In this document: piece after piece, positions 19,274 to 28,387 of the stretch
Layout of the letters: each line of letters starts with the position of its first letter
How positions within the stretch are numbered: the first letter of the stretch is position 1
NCBI RefSeq assembly: GCF_014856545.2
Contig: NZ_CP109811.1
Location: forward strand, 2,846,001-2,910,000
Source: Mesobacillus jeotgali
Lineage (GTDB): Bacteria; Bacillota; Bacilli; Bacillales; Cytobacillaceae
Direction: 5' to 3'
Length of the DNA: 64,000 bases
Notes under the pieces: generated by a model
Told to the model about the DNA's origin: nothing
What the model saw: only the letters and a program-made list of their open reading frames with translations
Databases searched by the model: none
Made by a program: the position numbers and the translations under genes

Positions 19274-19429
19274 ATGGAGCAAAAACAAAATAACCATAAA
19301 CATTTCAATGAGGAAAATGAACAGCATAGTATGGTTTGCAATGACCAGTTATTTTTTCAGGAATTAAGGATAGCAGCTGAAGAGGCTGAACGAGACAGCA
19401 TCGATACAGATCAAAATAAAGCAAAATAA
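19274..19429 (+). CDS. Small Gln/Asn/Glu-rich protein
   Basis: 51 aa, hydrophilic, beginning MEQKQNNHKHFNEEN. GGAGGATG precedes the ATG by a good distance, and a perfect terminator follows immediately, so it looks like a real monocistronic gene. Length and composition recall small sporulation or stress proteins of Bacilli, but I do not recognise it. Confidence 0.6.
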   Translation: MEQKQNNHKHFNEENEQHSMVCNDQLFFQELRIAAEEAERDSIDTDQNKAK

Positions 19430-19432
19430 AAA

Positions 19433-19455
19433 GAGAAAGGCAAATCGCCTTTCTC
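19433..19455. terminator. Terminator after the 51-aa gene
   Basis: GAGAAAGGC (19433-19441) / GCCTTTCTC (19447-19455), flanked by A and T tracts. Confidence 0.8.
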
Positions 19456-19498
19456 TTCCTATTTAGGGTCAGTAACGCAAACATTTACATAAAGTGCT

Positions 19499-19741
19499 TT
19501 AACTAATGAACCGGTCCCTTTCCGCTGCATCTTCTTCCCGCTGTGCTTCTCTTTCTTCATACCAAAATTTAATATGAGTCAGGATCGAGAAAACGAGGAA
19601 AAAGTTCATCGACCAGACACTGACAAACGGGGCCATCCCCCCGAACTCAATCGTCTCATACTGTTTGAATACCATTACAATATATGACTCAATGAACACA
19701 AGGACAAAGCCGGCTACACCTGCAATTGCCATTCGCATCAT
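19499..19741 (-). CDS. Small membrane protein with two transmembrane segments
   Basis: 80 aa with two hydrophobic segments (AIAGVAGFVLVFIESYIVMV and VSVWSMNFFLVFSIL) and a charged tail rich in Glu/Arg. AAGGTGG lies 9 nt before the chosen ATG at 19741. Function unknown. Confidence 0.6.
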   Translation of the reverse strand: MMRMAIAGVAGFVLVFIESYIVMVFKQYETIEFGGMAPFVSVWSMNFFLVFSILTHIKFWYEEREAQREEDAAERDRFIS

Positions 19742-19915
19742 AATCAAAAACCACCTTATCGTATTATCAGATTATTTAAATAATACGACTAATTATTGAT
19801 TAACGCAACTGTTTTGTTCACTAATTCGCCATATTTGAACCTTGACAATTTGGCATAGTCTAATTTACCCATACATCTTTTTTCATGGACAATTAATATT
19901 TGAACTCAGTCCGAT

Positions 19916-20104
19916 TTATCTATTCAACTTCTTTTGCTTTTGCATGATTTCATATGATTTTTCTATTATATCTGTTAATACATCGCCTTTGTATATCCTG
20001 CCGATTTTTGTATTCTCTTGATAATATTCGACAATCTCATCTAGTTTATCAGATGTTTCCTTCGATACTCTCACATTCAATTGAATTCTCTGGGCCTCAT
20101 TCAT
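19916..20104 (-). CDS. Small ribbon-helix-helix-like DNA-binding protein
   Basis: 62 aa. IQLNVRVSKETSDKLDEIVEYY at the N-terminus has the beta-strand plus helix pattern of ribbon-helix-helix (CopG/Arc) proteins, with a following amphipathic helix. GGAGG lies 12 nt before the ATG. No toxin-like partner gene is adjacent, so it is probably a solitary regulator; the assignment rests on pattern only. Confidence 0.6.
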   Translation of the reverse strand: MNEAQRIQLNVRVSKETSDKLDEIVEYYQENTKIGRIYKGDVLTDIIEKSYEIMQKQKKLNR

Positions 20105-20386
20105 GGAACAGATTTCCCTCCAAATCCTTTAATTCTATGTAAAAAAATACAATTCATCAATTTGCTAGCAGTTTGATAGTATGTAGATATATGTCGCTAA
20201 CTAAGCCGCAACGCCCTTTATTTTAACATAATCTATCACCTTACAACACTATGTTGTTTTTCCTATCCTCTTCCAGGGTAATTTATATCAAGATTTGTTT
20301 TTAACGAGGGAATTATTTAGGGTTACATGACTGTTTGAGCTTTTCCCAGTTGCCCTATTAAAATTTGAATGACATGGAGATTTTCT
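20105..20386. other. Gene-free AT-rich gap
   Basis: About 280 bp between divergent small genes. I see no convincing reading frame, terminator or repeat; it presumably holds both promoters. Confidence 0.4.
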
Positions 20387-20635
20387 ATGAAGCTTACAAA
20401 TTGGTCCTACACAAAGAGATATAATATTAAAGCGCAGTTTGACGTTTTTCCAAACTCGGTCGTTATATTTCGCCAAATCAAAGATTACTATTTCGTTTAT
20501 ACTGTTAAATGGTCTTTAAGTGACCCTGTCGTTTCGAAAAAAGATCTAGGCGAAATGGAACTGTTGCTGAATATGGACCTCGGTACTCTGGGGAGCTATT
20601 GCCAAAGAAAAGTTTTTGGAAACCATTCGGAATGA
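20387..20635 (+). CDS. Uncharacterised 82-aa protein
   Basis: Basic, aromatic-rich sequence (MKLTNWSYTKRYNIKAQFDVF) with beta-strand-like alternation and no membrane segment. TGGAG lies 8 nt before the ATG at 20387. It precedes the TPP riboswitch but is probably not part of that operon. No family recognised. Confidence 0.5.
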   Translation: MKLTNWSYTKRYNIKAQFDVFPNSVVIFRQIKDYYFVYTVKWSLSDPVVSKKDLGEMELLLNMDLGTLGSYCQRKVFGNHSE

Positions 20636-20717
20636 TACAAATTTTTAAAATTAGCCATTTACAATACAGCCTATTTACATTAAGATGATTTTGAAAACAA
20701 CAACTGCATAGGTTTTT

Positions 20718-20799
20718 GCACTAGGGGAGCTTTTGGCTGAGAAGAACTTTGTTCTGACCCTTATTACCCGATCTGGATAATACCAGCGTGGGGAAGTGC
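20718..20799 (+). promoter_or_regulatory. TPP riboswitch (THI element)
   Basis: The conserved TPP aptamer is present: closing stem GCACT (20718-20722) / AGTGC (20795-20799), GGGGAGC, CTGAGA (20737-20742), ACCC, then the GATCTGGATAAT and CCAGCGTGGGGAAG blocks. It precedes the ykoFEDC thiamine-precursor transporter. Binding of thiamine pyrophosphate should reduce expression. Confidence 0.95.
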
Positions 20800-20848
20800 A
20801 GGCGAAGCTCTTCGTTATATCTCTTTTTTTATCTGACGATAGAATTCA

Positions 20849-20885
20849 ACTGCATCCACCACGCTGGATGCAGTTTTTTGTTTTT
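20849..20885 (+). terminator. Riboswitch-controlled terminator
   Basis: AACTGCATCC (20849-20858) / GGATGCAGTT (20867-20876) followed by a T-rich tract, upstream of ykoF. Its loop and 3' arm contain CCACGCTGG (20860-20868), the exact complement of aptamer segment CCAGCGTGG (20783-20791), giving an antiterminator that excludes both the aptamer fold and the terminator. Confidence 0.88.
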
Positions 20886-20914
20886 TATCAAGTGAACAAA
20901 GGAGATGTAATGGT

Positions 20915-21517
20915 ATGAATGAAATTTTTTGCGGTACAAGTGAGATTACAGGGGCCACGTTTACGATTTCCCCAATGTCAGACAGGTTTGTGGACATTAT
21001 TCTCTCTGCATTGAAGGAAGTTGATACATCAAAGGTATGGATGAAGACAGATGATGTCAGCACATGTGTCCGGGGACGTTCTGAACATGTTTTTGATGTA
21101 GTTAAAGCGATATTCCTGAACGCTTCAATCGGTGGAGGTCATGTGGTCCTGAATGCCACGTTTTCAAATGGATGTCCTGGTGACAGTGCAGGGGATGCTT
21201 TTATGGCGGAAGATTCATATTTAATGAATGAGGAGCGTTCTCAAAAAATCAACCAGGAGGTCGCAGCCCAGTTTGCTCTCTATCCTTTGGGAATCCCCGG
21301 ATATATGAATGTAATCATGGATCAAATAAAAACGGTTGATCAACAAGGAGTCTTTAGCGGAGGAGTTCATTATGCTTCAAGATTGGACGGCGACGCCAAT
21401 AAGGTTTTTACCGGGATGGAAAACGCTTTTGATGGTGCCAGGAACAGTGATTCTTCACATATTGTTATGACGGTGACCATGTCCGCCAACAGCCCTTCCC
21501 GTAAGGAGGGACGATAA
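20915..21517 (+). CDS. ykoF: YkoF: thiamine/HMP-binding protein
   Basis: 200 aa, two repeated ferredoxin-like halves, the fold known to bind thiamine and its pyrimidine moiety HMP. Motifs SEITGATFTISPMSDRFV and VWMKTDDVSTCVRG match YkoF. First gene of ykoFEDC, directly behind the TPP riboswitch; AAGGAGATG is the RBS. It is soluble and thought to hand ligand to, or buffer it for, the ECF transporter. Confidence 0.94.
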   Translation: MNEIFCGTSEITGATFTISPMSDRFVDIILSALKEVDTSKVWMKTDDVSTCVRGRSEHVFDVVKAIFLNASIGGGHVVLNATFSNGCPGDSAGDAFMAEDSYLMNEERSQKINQEVAAQFALYPLGIPGYMNVIMDQIKTVDQQGVFSGGVHYASRLDGDANKVFTGMENAFDGARNSDSSHIVMTVTMSANSPSRKEGR

Positions 21518-22113
21518 TGCTCGCAAACTGGAAACTTCGAGAGGTTGTAGTTTTATCCGTATTGGCAGTTGTTTTTGGCGTAATCTACCTCCTGTTCTTA
21601 CAGCTCGGCAATGTGCTTGTAGGCATGTTCGGACTAATCGGCTATGACTTGATCTTCGGGATCTGGTTCATCGTTTCCATCATAGCTGCCTACATCATCA
21701 GGAAGCCTGGAGCAGCGGTGTTATCAGAAACAATCGCAGCAACAATCGAGGTCATGCTTGGAAATGCTATTGGTCCGCGTCTGATCCTGGCCGGTATTAT
21801 CCAGGGACTGGGTGCAGAAGCCGCATTTGCGGCAACCAAATGGAAGAACTATTCTACATGGGTTCTTGTAGCAGCAGGAATGGGGTCTTCCCTCACCAGC
21901 TTCGCATGGGGCTATTTTTTAGGCGGCTTCTCCGCTCTATCACCTGGTTATGTAACAGCCATGTTTGTCGTCAGGCTTATTAGCGGTGCAATCTTAGCGG
22001 GTCTTCTAGGTAAATACATAAGCGACAGCCTCGCTAAAACAGGAGCGTTGAATAGCTTCCCGCTTGGAAAGGAAGCCAGAAAGGCAAAGCAGAACAATGA
22101 TATCTCAGCCTAG
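21517..22113 (+). CDS. ykoE: YkoE: ECF transporter substrate-binding (S) subunit
   Basis: 198 aa integral membrane protein with about six transmembrane segments, member of the ECF S-component family for HMP/thiamine precursors. ATG overlaps the ykoF stop, with GGAGGG upstream. Together with the ATPase YkoD and the transmembrane YkoC it forms a dedicated uptake system. Confidence 0.92.
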   Translation: MLANWKLREVVVLSVLAVVFGVIYLLFLQLGNVLVGMFGLIGYDLIFGIWFIVSIIAAYIIRKPGAAVLSETIAATIEVMLGNAIGPRLILAGIIQGLGAEAAFAATKWKNYSTWVLVAAGMGSSLTSFAWGYFLGGFSALSPGYVTAMFVVRLISGAILAGLLGKYISDSLAKTGALNSFPLGKEARKAKQNNDISA

Positions 22114-23773
22114 TCTTCCATTTCTTGAAGTGTCAAACGTAACGTTCCGATTTGAGGAGGATCAGGATGATATTTTAAAGAATATCACTTTTGATATTAA
22201 TGAAAATGAGAACATTCTTGTACTGGGTCCAAGCGGTTCAGGTAAGAGCACACTCGCATACTGTATGAATAATCTATATCCAGCGTCTGTTGATGGAATA
22301 ATGAGCGGCAGCATAAAATTCAGAGGAAAGGAATTATCCTCCTTCGAGTCCGGAAAGATAAATCAAAAAGTCGGGTTGGTCATGCAGGATCCTGATTCTC
22401 AGTTTTGCATGCTGACTGTCGAGGAAGAATTAGCTTTTGTTTTAGAGAATATTCAATTTCCTAGATCGGAAATGAAAGAAAGAATAGATTATGCCCTAGA
22501 CTTAGTAGACATAAGGCACTTTAAACACAGGCTGATCCACTCACTCTCTGGCGGGCAAAAGCAAAAGCTTGCGATTGCATGTGCACTGGCAATGGAACCT
22601 GAGTTATTAATACTTGATGAACCTACTGCCAATCTGGACCCCGCCTCAGGGTTCGAATTGGTCCAAACGTTAAAAAGATTAAAGAATGAGCACTCGTTTA
22701 GCATCCTAGTTATCGAGCATAACCTGGATCATTGGCTCGAAGTGATGGATCGCTGCATCATATTGAATTCTGCGGGTGAACTGTTTTTTAATGGTCCGCC
22801 TGATGTTTGTTTTAATCATTTTGCAAAAGAACTGGCAAGTGAAGGGATTTGGTTACCCCGCTCTATTGACGCAGGGTTGAAGCTTCGGGAGGCTGGATTG
22901 CTAATGTCCTCCTTCCTGCCTATGACGATTGATGAACTGATTGAAAATAGTATAGATTTAGGGAAAACAGTGAATTTCTTAAAAACGGATGGCCGCGAGC
23001 AAAAACCGAATCCTTCTCCAGCCATTTTCGAAGTGAAGGATGTCAGTTATTCGAAAGAGAATCATGTATTAATCGAGGATATTTCTATATCGATTAATGG
23101 TGGTGAAATTATTGCAATAGCCGGTTCAAACGGATCCGGGAAGACTACTTTTTCAAAATGTTTGGCCGGGTTGATTCCATCACGAGGTGACATAAAATTT
23201 CAAGGTCACTCTTTAGAAGACTGGCCTGAGGAACAAAAGTGGAGCAGGCTCGGATATGTGTTTCAAAATCCTGAGCATCAATTTATTACTGATTCCGTGA
23301 TGGAAGAAATAAATTACAGTCTTCAATCGAAAGAGCATACGGCTCAAAGATATAAGAATAGAGATATTTTGAGAACCCTTCGCATGGCTGACCACGTTAA
23401 CAGTCACCCATTCTCATTGAGCCAGGGACAAAAAAGGCGACTGAGTGTGGCTGTCATGCTGGTGAACGGTCAGGAGGTTCTGATTATGGACGAACCAACT
23501 TTTGGACAGGATGCTGTCACGTCAAAGGAAATAATCGATTTTACGGTCAATGCGGTACCTGAGACAGGAAGCATTATTATGATTACACATGATATGGATT
23601 TAGTTGATCGTTACGCAGACAAAGTATTAGTAATGGAAAAAGGAAAAATGATATTTTACGGGGCTCCAGGAATGCTGTGGAATCAACCTGGAATTTTGGC
23701 AAAAGCAAGTTTAAGACTGCCATTCATCAAAGAATTAGAAATGCAGCTGGAGGGGAAATATGCTGTTAAATGA
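22097..23773 (+). CDS. ykoD: YkoD: ECF transporter ATPase with two ABC domains
   Basis: 558 aa with two fused ABC ATPase domains. Domain 1: Walker A GPSGSGKST near residue 40, signature LSGGQ, Walker B LLILDEPT. Domain 2: GSNGSGKTT near residue 350, SLSQGQKRR, and VLIMDEPT. Powers thiamine-precursor uptake. ATG 22097 is preferred over an upstream TTG at 22064; the gene overlaps ykoE by 17 nt and ykoC by 14 nt. Confidence 0.94.
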   Translation: MISQPSLPFLEVSNVTFRFEEDQDDILKNITFDINENENILVLGPSGSGKSTLAYCMNNLYPASVDGIMSGSIKFRGKELSSFESGKINQKVGLVMQDPDSQFCMLTVEEELAFVLENIQFPRSEMKERIDYALDLVDIRHFKHRLIHSLSGGQKQKLAIACALAMEPELLILDEPTANLDPASGFELVQTLKRLKNEHSFSILVIEHNLDHWLEVMDRCIILNSAGELFFNGPPDVCFNHFAKELASEGIWLPRSIDAGLKLREAGLLMSSFLPMTIDELIENSIDLGKTVNFLKTDGREQKPNPSPAIFEVKDVSYSKENHVLIEDISISINGGEIIAIAGSNGSGKTTFSKCLAGLIPSRGDIKFQGHSLEDWPEEQKWSRLGYVFQNPEHQFITDSVMEEINYSLQSKEHTAQRYKNRDILRTLRMADHVNSHPFSLSQGQKRRLSVAVMLVNGQEVLIMDEPTFGQDAVTSKEIIDFTVNAVPETGSIIMITHDMDLVDRYADKVLVMEKGKMIFYGAPGMLWNQPGILAKASLRLPFIKELEMQLEGKYAVK

Positions 23774-24539
23774 GATGAACCCTAGCATAAAGGCCCTGAG
23801 CATTCTCGTCAGCATCTTGCTGCTTTCGATATTTTTCGATCCAGTCACGCCCTTGTTAAGTCTCGTATTGACCATAGTGATCACATTTAGTTTTGCACAG
23901 GTAAGTTTTAAAAAGTGGATCCTGTTATTCTCTCCTTTTCTCTTTATGGCGATTGTCTATGTCTGGTCATCATTATTGTTTCCGAGAGTAGATCCTGGAG
24001 ACAGTATCATCTGGGAATGGAGGTTCATCACCATTACTGCGGAGGGATTCCAAAGAAGCATATCCCTTGGATTAAGAGTATTGAGTTTCGCTTCCCTTTC
24101 ACTCTTATTTGCCCTTACGACAAATCCGATTAACTTTTTGCTTAGCTTGATGCAGCAATGCAGGCTTTCTCCCAAGATTGCCTATTCCATCATGGCGGGT
24201 TATCAATTTCTCCCCTTAATAAAAGATGAGTTCAGTATTATCAGAAGTGCCCATCGAATTCGAGGAGCAGGCAGAACTATAACTCTCCGGGATAAGCTAA
24301 AGCAAATCAAGAGGTATGCAATCCCCCTGCTGGCAAGCGGGATCAGAAAAGCAGAAAGAACAGCTGTTGCAATGGAGTCAAAAGGTTTTACTGGAGATAG
24401 AAACCGAGAATTTTATAAAGTAATCTCCATATCTAAAAAGGATTGGTTGTTGTTATGTTTACTGATCAGCGTTGTTGTCGTGAGCGCTTTTACCTCACAC
24501 CAGCTTGGCTACCTTTCATTGTATAAAGGCGAATTATAA
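23760..24539 (+). CDS. ykoC: YkoC: ECF transporter transmembrane (T) subunit
   Basis: 259 aa with about five to six membrane segments. The coupling motifs AHRIRGAGR and AMESKGF near residues 163 and 204 are the Ala-Arg-Gly-type motifs by which ECF T-components contact the ATPases. Last gene of the operon. The dispersed repeat at 24541 starts immediately after its stop codon. Confidence 0.92.
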   Translation: MLLNEMNPSIKALSILVSILLLSIFFDPVTPLLSLVLTIVITFSFAQVSFKKWILLFSPFLFMAIVYVWSSLLFPRVDPGDSIIWEWRFITITAEGFQRSISLGLRVLSFASLSLLFALTTNPINFLLSLMQQCRLSPKIAYSIMAGYQFLPLIKDEFSIIRSAHRIRGAGRTITLRDKLKQIKRYAIPLLASGIRKAERTAVAMESKGFTGDRNREFYKVISISKKDWLLLCLLISVVVVSAFTSHQLGYLSLYKGEL

Positions 24540-24540
24540 G

Positions 24541-24780
24541 AAAAGCGCAAGCGCCTTGTTCAGCCCCGACAAGCGCTGGAGGGCCGGCCGGTGAAGTCGA
24601 TCTTTGACTTCATTGGACGGACCGAAATCTAAATGTGTAGCCGACTGCCCAGAAACGCAGAAACTGGAGACTCCGACAAAGAAGCGCTTTTTGCTTCTGC
24701 CGGCGGAGTTGAAGTTTCGGAGTTTCTAGGAGGCGAAACTAGACAAGCGACTCGAGGGGCTAGGCGCTGGAGCTAGACAC
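24541..24780 (+). repeat. Dispersed intergenic repeat, long copy
   Basis: Begins with AAAAGCGCAAGCGCC and ends with GAGGGGCTAGGCGCTGGAGC. The first about 90 nt and last about 40 nt match the copy at 48990-49108; the middle about 110 nt is extra and has its own inverted repeats. It begins at the base after the G following the ykoC stop codon. No coding potential; a small non-autonomous element is likely. Confidence 0.75.
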
Positions 24781-24821
24781 TAATCTATGTGAAAAACTTT
24801 ATACTTTCTAATCCTATAATA

Positions 24822-24855
24822 AAACCCAGCTCCTGCAAATGCAGGTGCTGGGTTT
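24822..24855 (-). terminator. Terminator of the cytochrome c gene
   Basis: AAACCCAGC (24822-24830) / GCTGGGTTT (24847-24855) with an inner CCTGCA/TGCAGG extension, just past the cytochrome stop. Confidence 0.88.
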
Positions 24856-24864
24856 CTGCTAGTC

Positions 24865-25798
24865 TTAATTTTTTACCGAGAGTACTGCTTCCCAATCAAT
24901 TGTACCGTTTTTGACTTGCTCACGTTTTTCTTTATCCATGATGTCTGCAGGTCTCCCGCCTTTCGGCCAGTCGCCCTCATGCCCTTCGAATTCTGGTCGA
25001 TCATGCGACAGGATAAATGCTGCCAAATCAATTGCTTGCTGATCAGTTAAAGTTCCTCCCTGTCCTTTAGGCATGTTCTTCTGAACGTATCCCGCCATTT
25101 TGGTCATTCTTGACATACCTGCACCGTCGTTGAAAGAATTTTCTCCCCATACGGCAGGTCCTGTATTTGTTCCAGTACCAGATCCATCAGCAGCATGGCA
25201 GCTTGCACAAGATTGTGCGTAAAGCTTTTCTCCGTCCTCAACACTAGGGACTGGATATTGCTTCGGCTCTTTAGGCGCTCTCCAAGGAAGATCTGCTCCA
25301 GCAGGGACCCCTTCTGACATGTATTGCAAATAAGCAATCATCGCGCGCATTTCTTTGCTGTCAGTCGGGAACATCTTTCCATTCATGCTTCGAATCATAC
25401 ATCCATTGATACGATCTTCCAGAGTGTAAACCTCACCTTCGCGCGGCCTGTATTCTGGATAGACTGCAGAAAGCCCGACCATCGGGGCTTCTTCTTTCAC
25501 TGTACCTCCATTTGCGTGGCAGCTTGCACATGAGAGATTATTGCCTACGTACTCATCGGCCACTGTATTCGTTTCCATGACTAGCTCATGTCCATATTTA
25601 ATACTTTCACCAAGAGGACCATCGGGTACATCCTCCATGCTTGGCGGGTTGAATTCAATTTCTTTGCTTGCACTCTCAGTTTGCGGCTGAGGCGCTGTTG
25701 CTGTTTTCAGCCGGCCCCAGGTCCTGGCTAATTTTCCAGCCAACAAATAATGATCCTACGATTAAAAATCCAATAATAATAGCAAGACTGTTTTTCAT
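24865..25798 (-). CDS. Membrane-anchored diheme cytochrome c (frameshifted in the signal region)
   Basis: Two heme-binding CASCH motifs identify a diheme c-type cytochrome, similar in layout to thiosulfate dehydrogenase (TsdA)-like proteins; the physiological substrate is uncertain. From ATG 25798, with strong RBS AAGGAGG, the reading frame gives a classic signal anchor (MKNSLAIIIGFLIVGSLFVG), but that frame stops after about 40 residues. Removing one base of the CCCC run at 25715-25718 joins it to the heme frame. Without that correction the heme frame starts at TTG 25746 with no export signal. Either a real lesion or a sequencing error. Confidence 0.85.
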
Positions 25799-25926
25799 AA
25801 TAATTTCCTCCTTATGTAGATTATTCAAGTTGCTATCCAATTTCCCTATACCCATTATAGTATAGATAACACTACTATTTTTATATTAAATATGTAGAAA
25901 TAGTGAAAACTATAAGAATAGGAAAA

Positions 25927-25951
25927 AGGAGCTGGGTTTTCTCCAGCTCCT
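25927..25951 (-). terminator. Terminator of the ferritin-like gene
   Basis: AGGAGCTGG (25927-25935) / CCAGCTCCT (25943-25951), then T-rich on the minus strand; overlaps the gene's stop region. Confidence 0.82.
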
Positions 25952-26378
25952 ACTTTTCTATTTCTAAATAATATAAAAACCACACGGCGTGGTTCTGCTC
26001 ATCATAAGCTGCACGCCTGAAAACCTCTTTTACGATCGGGTCTGCCGCTTCATCTGCTACTTCATGATAAAAATCAGTTGTTTTTTGTTCATCTTTAAAG
26101 GATGCTTCGATTCCTTCTAGATATGTGTCACTACATTCTTCAGTCATCTGCAGCGGCGGCCGCTTCCCTGTCAGTGTTGTATAAATCTGAGTAAACTGCC
26201 GCAAATGCTTTTTTTCATCATTCAGGATTTCATTGATTTGGTCCCTCTGCTCCTCATTCGGCGCCATTTCTGCAAGCTTAGCGTAACATTGTGTTGCACT
26301 GTATTCTCCATTTATAGCTTTCAACAGGTCACTGACAAGCTTTTGGTTCTGTCTGTAATGGTCATAATATGGATACAT
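25950..26378 (-). CDS. Ferritin-like (rubrerythrin-type) diiron protein
   Basis: 142 aa four-helix bundle with paired metal motifs: GEYSATQC (Glu near 27), NDEKKH near 57, an acidic third helix and YDEQNH near 128. These ExxH-spaced ligands indicate a diiron site. No rubredoxin domain is attached. Role may be peroxide handling or iron storage. The start at 26378 follows GGGGAGG; a longer reading adds five residues without support. Confidence 0.82.
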   Translation of the reverse strand: MYPYYDHYRQNQKLVSDLLKAINGEYSATQCYAKLAEMAPNEEQRDQINEILNDEKKHLRQFTQIYTTLTGKRPPLQMTEECSDTYLEGIEASFKDEQKTTDFYHEVADEAADPIVKEVFRRAAYDEQNHAVWFLYYLEIEK

Positions 26379-26443
26379 GTCAATCCTCCCCAAATTCTTT
26401 GTATCAGTGTATGGAGAGGAGTGAAGGGTGTGCTTTGGTCCAT

Positions 26444-27043
26444 TTATTCCGGATTAAGCCCCTCATACTCAACAAAAATACCCTTTAAATACTTCTTTTC
26501 TTTGATCACTTTGATTCCAGATTCCCTCATAAAGCGACCAGTATCACGATTTAAGTGGCAGCCATCACACAGACGTTTCCACGCGGGTGTCAGGACATCC
26601 TGTATGGCAGCAAGCGCTTTTGATTCTGTTCTGACATGCTCAAAAAGGACAATTTTCCCGCCTTTTTTACACACTCTACGCACTTCCTGAAAAACCTTTT
26701 GAGGCTCACTTACGGAACAAAGAACAAGCGTGGCTACAACAGTGTCAAACTCGCCATCATTGAATGGAAGCGCCTCTGCCATCCCCTGATGGAACTCTAC
26801 TGGCAATCCTGTTTCCTTTGCCCTAAGAATTGCCTGGTCAAGCATATGAGGATTGGGCTCCAGTGATACCACACTTTCAATATTCTCCCTGGAATAGTAA
26901 GGAAAATTCGCTCCTGTACCTGCACCAATTTCAAGGACATTTCCTTCTATACCAGAAATAATTTTTTTCCTGACTCTCGCGATCCATTTCTTCTCAAGTG
27001 GTCCCATGAGTTTATCATAAGAAAAAGCAAAAATTTTACCCAA
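26444..27043 (-). CDS. Class I SAM-dependent methyltransferase
   Basis: 199 aa with SAM motif I VLEIGAGTGANF near residue 35 and post-motif ALPFNDGEFDTVVATLVLCSV. LWKRLCDGCHLNRDT-like sequence in the second half resembles METTL7/UbiE-type lipid or small-molecule methyltransferases. Substrate unknown. Start codon is TTG, 9 nt after AGGAGA, and is the best-supported start. Confidence 0.85.
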   Translation of the reverse strand: MGKIFAFSYDKLMGPLEKKWIARVRKKIISGIEGNVLEIGAGTGANFPYYSRENIESVVSLEPNPHMLDQAILRAKETGLPVEFHQGMAEALPFNDGEFDTVVATLVLCSVSEPQKVFQEVRRVCKKGGKIVLFEHVRTESKALAAIQDVLTPAWKRLCDGCHLNRDTGRFMRESGIKVIKEKKYLKGIFVEYEGLNPE

Positions 27044-27086
27044 AATTAGTTCTCCTAACTATTACCGTTTTCATCATTATAATCAA

Positions 27087-27125
27087 AAAGGCCCTGGAAT
27101 AGCTATTGCTTAATCCAGGACCTTT
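27087..27125 (-). terminator. Terminator of the alcohol dehydrogenase gene
   Basis: AAAGG(C/T)CCTGG arms (27087-27097 and 27115-27125) with a T-tract on the minus strand. Confidence 0.78.
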
Positions 27126-27186
27126 CTATATAACTTCAAGGTTTAACTTGCTTCTATTGAACTTTGGTTATGCACACCCATGTAAC

Positions 27187-28320
27187 TTAAGGCTTCAAAA
27201 TTACCTTGATACAGTCGTCTTTTCGATCATTGAACATCTCATACCCTTTTGCCGCATCTTCAAGCGGAATCTTGTGAGTGATGATGTCAGTTGGGTCGAA
27301 TTCTCCGTTTGAGACCATATCAAATAGTTTTGGCATGTAATGAATAACTGGAGCCTGCCCCATCTTCATCGTAATATTGCGTTCAAAGAAACGGCCAAGC
27401 GGGAACATATTGTATCTTAAGCCATAGACACCCGTAATTTGCACAGTTCCGAATTTTCTTACTGCTGTATGGGCGATTTCCAGCGCGGAAAGTGTTCCTC
27501 CCTGCAGCTTCAGTTTTTGTTCCACTTTTTCCACGACAGATTTCTTTCCGTCCATTCCCACACAATCAATTACCACGTCCGCTCCGCCATCAGTCAAGTT
27601 TTGCAGGAATTTCCCCGGGTCATCTTCCTGTGTAAAATCAAAGATTTCTACATTGTTGGTTTTTTTGGCATGCAGCAGTCTGTAGTCGAGGTGATCGACA
27701 GCGATGACACGTTTCGCCCCTTTCATCCAGGCGAATTTCTGCGTCATCAATCCAATCGGCCCGCTGCCAAGTACAATTACTGTATCGCCCTTTTTTACAC
27801 CAGCATGCTCTACGCTCCACCATGCAGTTGGGATAACATCGGACAGGAATAATAGTGACTCATCCTCTAATTCACATGATTCAGGTACGACAAATGATGT
27901 GAAATCAGCATACGGCACCTTTAAGTATTCTGCCTGTCCACCAGGATGGTTGCCGTATTGTTCGGTGTATCCGAAATACGCCCCCGTATCCTTGTACTCA
28001 TTGGTGTTATCACACTGACTTTCCATCTGATTCTGGCAGTAAAAACACTCACCACATGAAACGTTGAAAGGAATGACCACTCGATCTCCCTTTTTCAGAT
28101 TTTTCACTCCAGGGCCCACTTCTTCGACGACTCCCATTGGCTCATGTCCGATAATGTAGCCTGGGCGAAGAGGCATATTGCCCTGATAAAGGTGCAGATC
28201 TGATCCGCAAATTGCCGTGGAGGTAATTTTCACAATCATATCCTGTTCATGTTCAATTTTTGGAGCTTCTACATTTTTTACTTGTACATCCTTTGAACCT
28301 TGGTAAGTCACTGCTTTCAT
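27187..28320 (-). CDS. Zinc-dependent alcohol dehydrogenase (formaldehyde dehydrogenase-like)
   Basis: 377 aa medium-chain dehydrogenase. Catalytic zinc ligands are in AICGSDLH and GHEPMG; the structural zinc cluster C-G-E-C-F-Y-C-x7-C is near residues 90-104; GSGPIG near 190 binds the dinucleotide. It resembles glutathione-independent formaldehyde/threonine-dehydrogenase-like enzymes in Bacillaceae; the true substrate cannot be read from sequence. ATG 28320 with GGGTGGAG is chosen over a longer reading from 28350. A perfect palindrome lies 67 nt upstream. Confidence 0.9.
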   Translation of the reverse strand: MKAVTYQGSKDVQVKNVEAPKIEHEQDMIVKITSTAICGSDLHLYQGNMPLRPGYIIGHEPMGVVEEVGPGVKNLKKGDRVVIPFNVSCGECFYCQNQMESQCDNTNEYKDTGAYFGYTEQYGNHPGGQAEYLKVPYADFTSFVVPESCELEDESLLFLSDVIPTAWWSVEHAGVKKGDTVIVLGSGPIGLMTQKFAWMKGAKRVIAVDHLDYRLLHAKKTNNVEIFDFTQEDDPGKFLQNLTDGGADVVIDCVGMDGKKSVVEKVEQKLKLQGGTLSALEIAHTAVRKFGTVQITGVYGLRYNMFPLGRFFERNITMKMGQAPVIHYMPKLFDMVSNGEFDPTDIITHKIPLEDAAKGYEMFNDRKDDCIKVILKP

Positions 28321-28387
28321 AATTCTCCACCCCATTCCTATTAAGTACATTTTATGTTTCCCTGCAAGTTATCAGAGAAAACACTTA

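Noticed and set aside
19842..19866. Promoter TTGACA/TAATTT
   Set aside because: Spacer is only 13 nt, too short for a SigA promoter.
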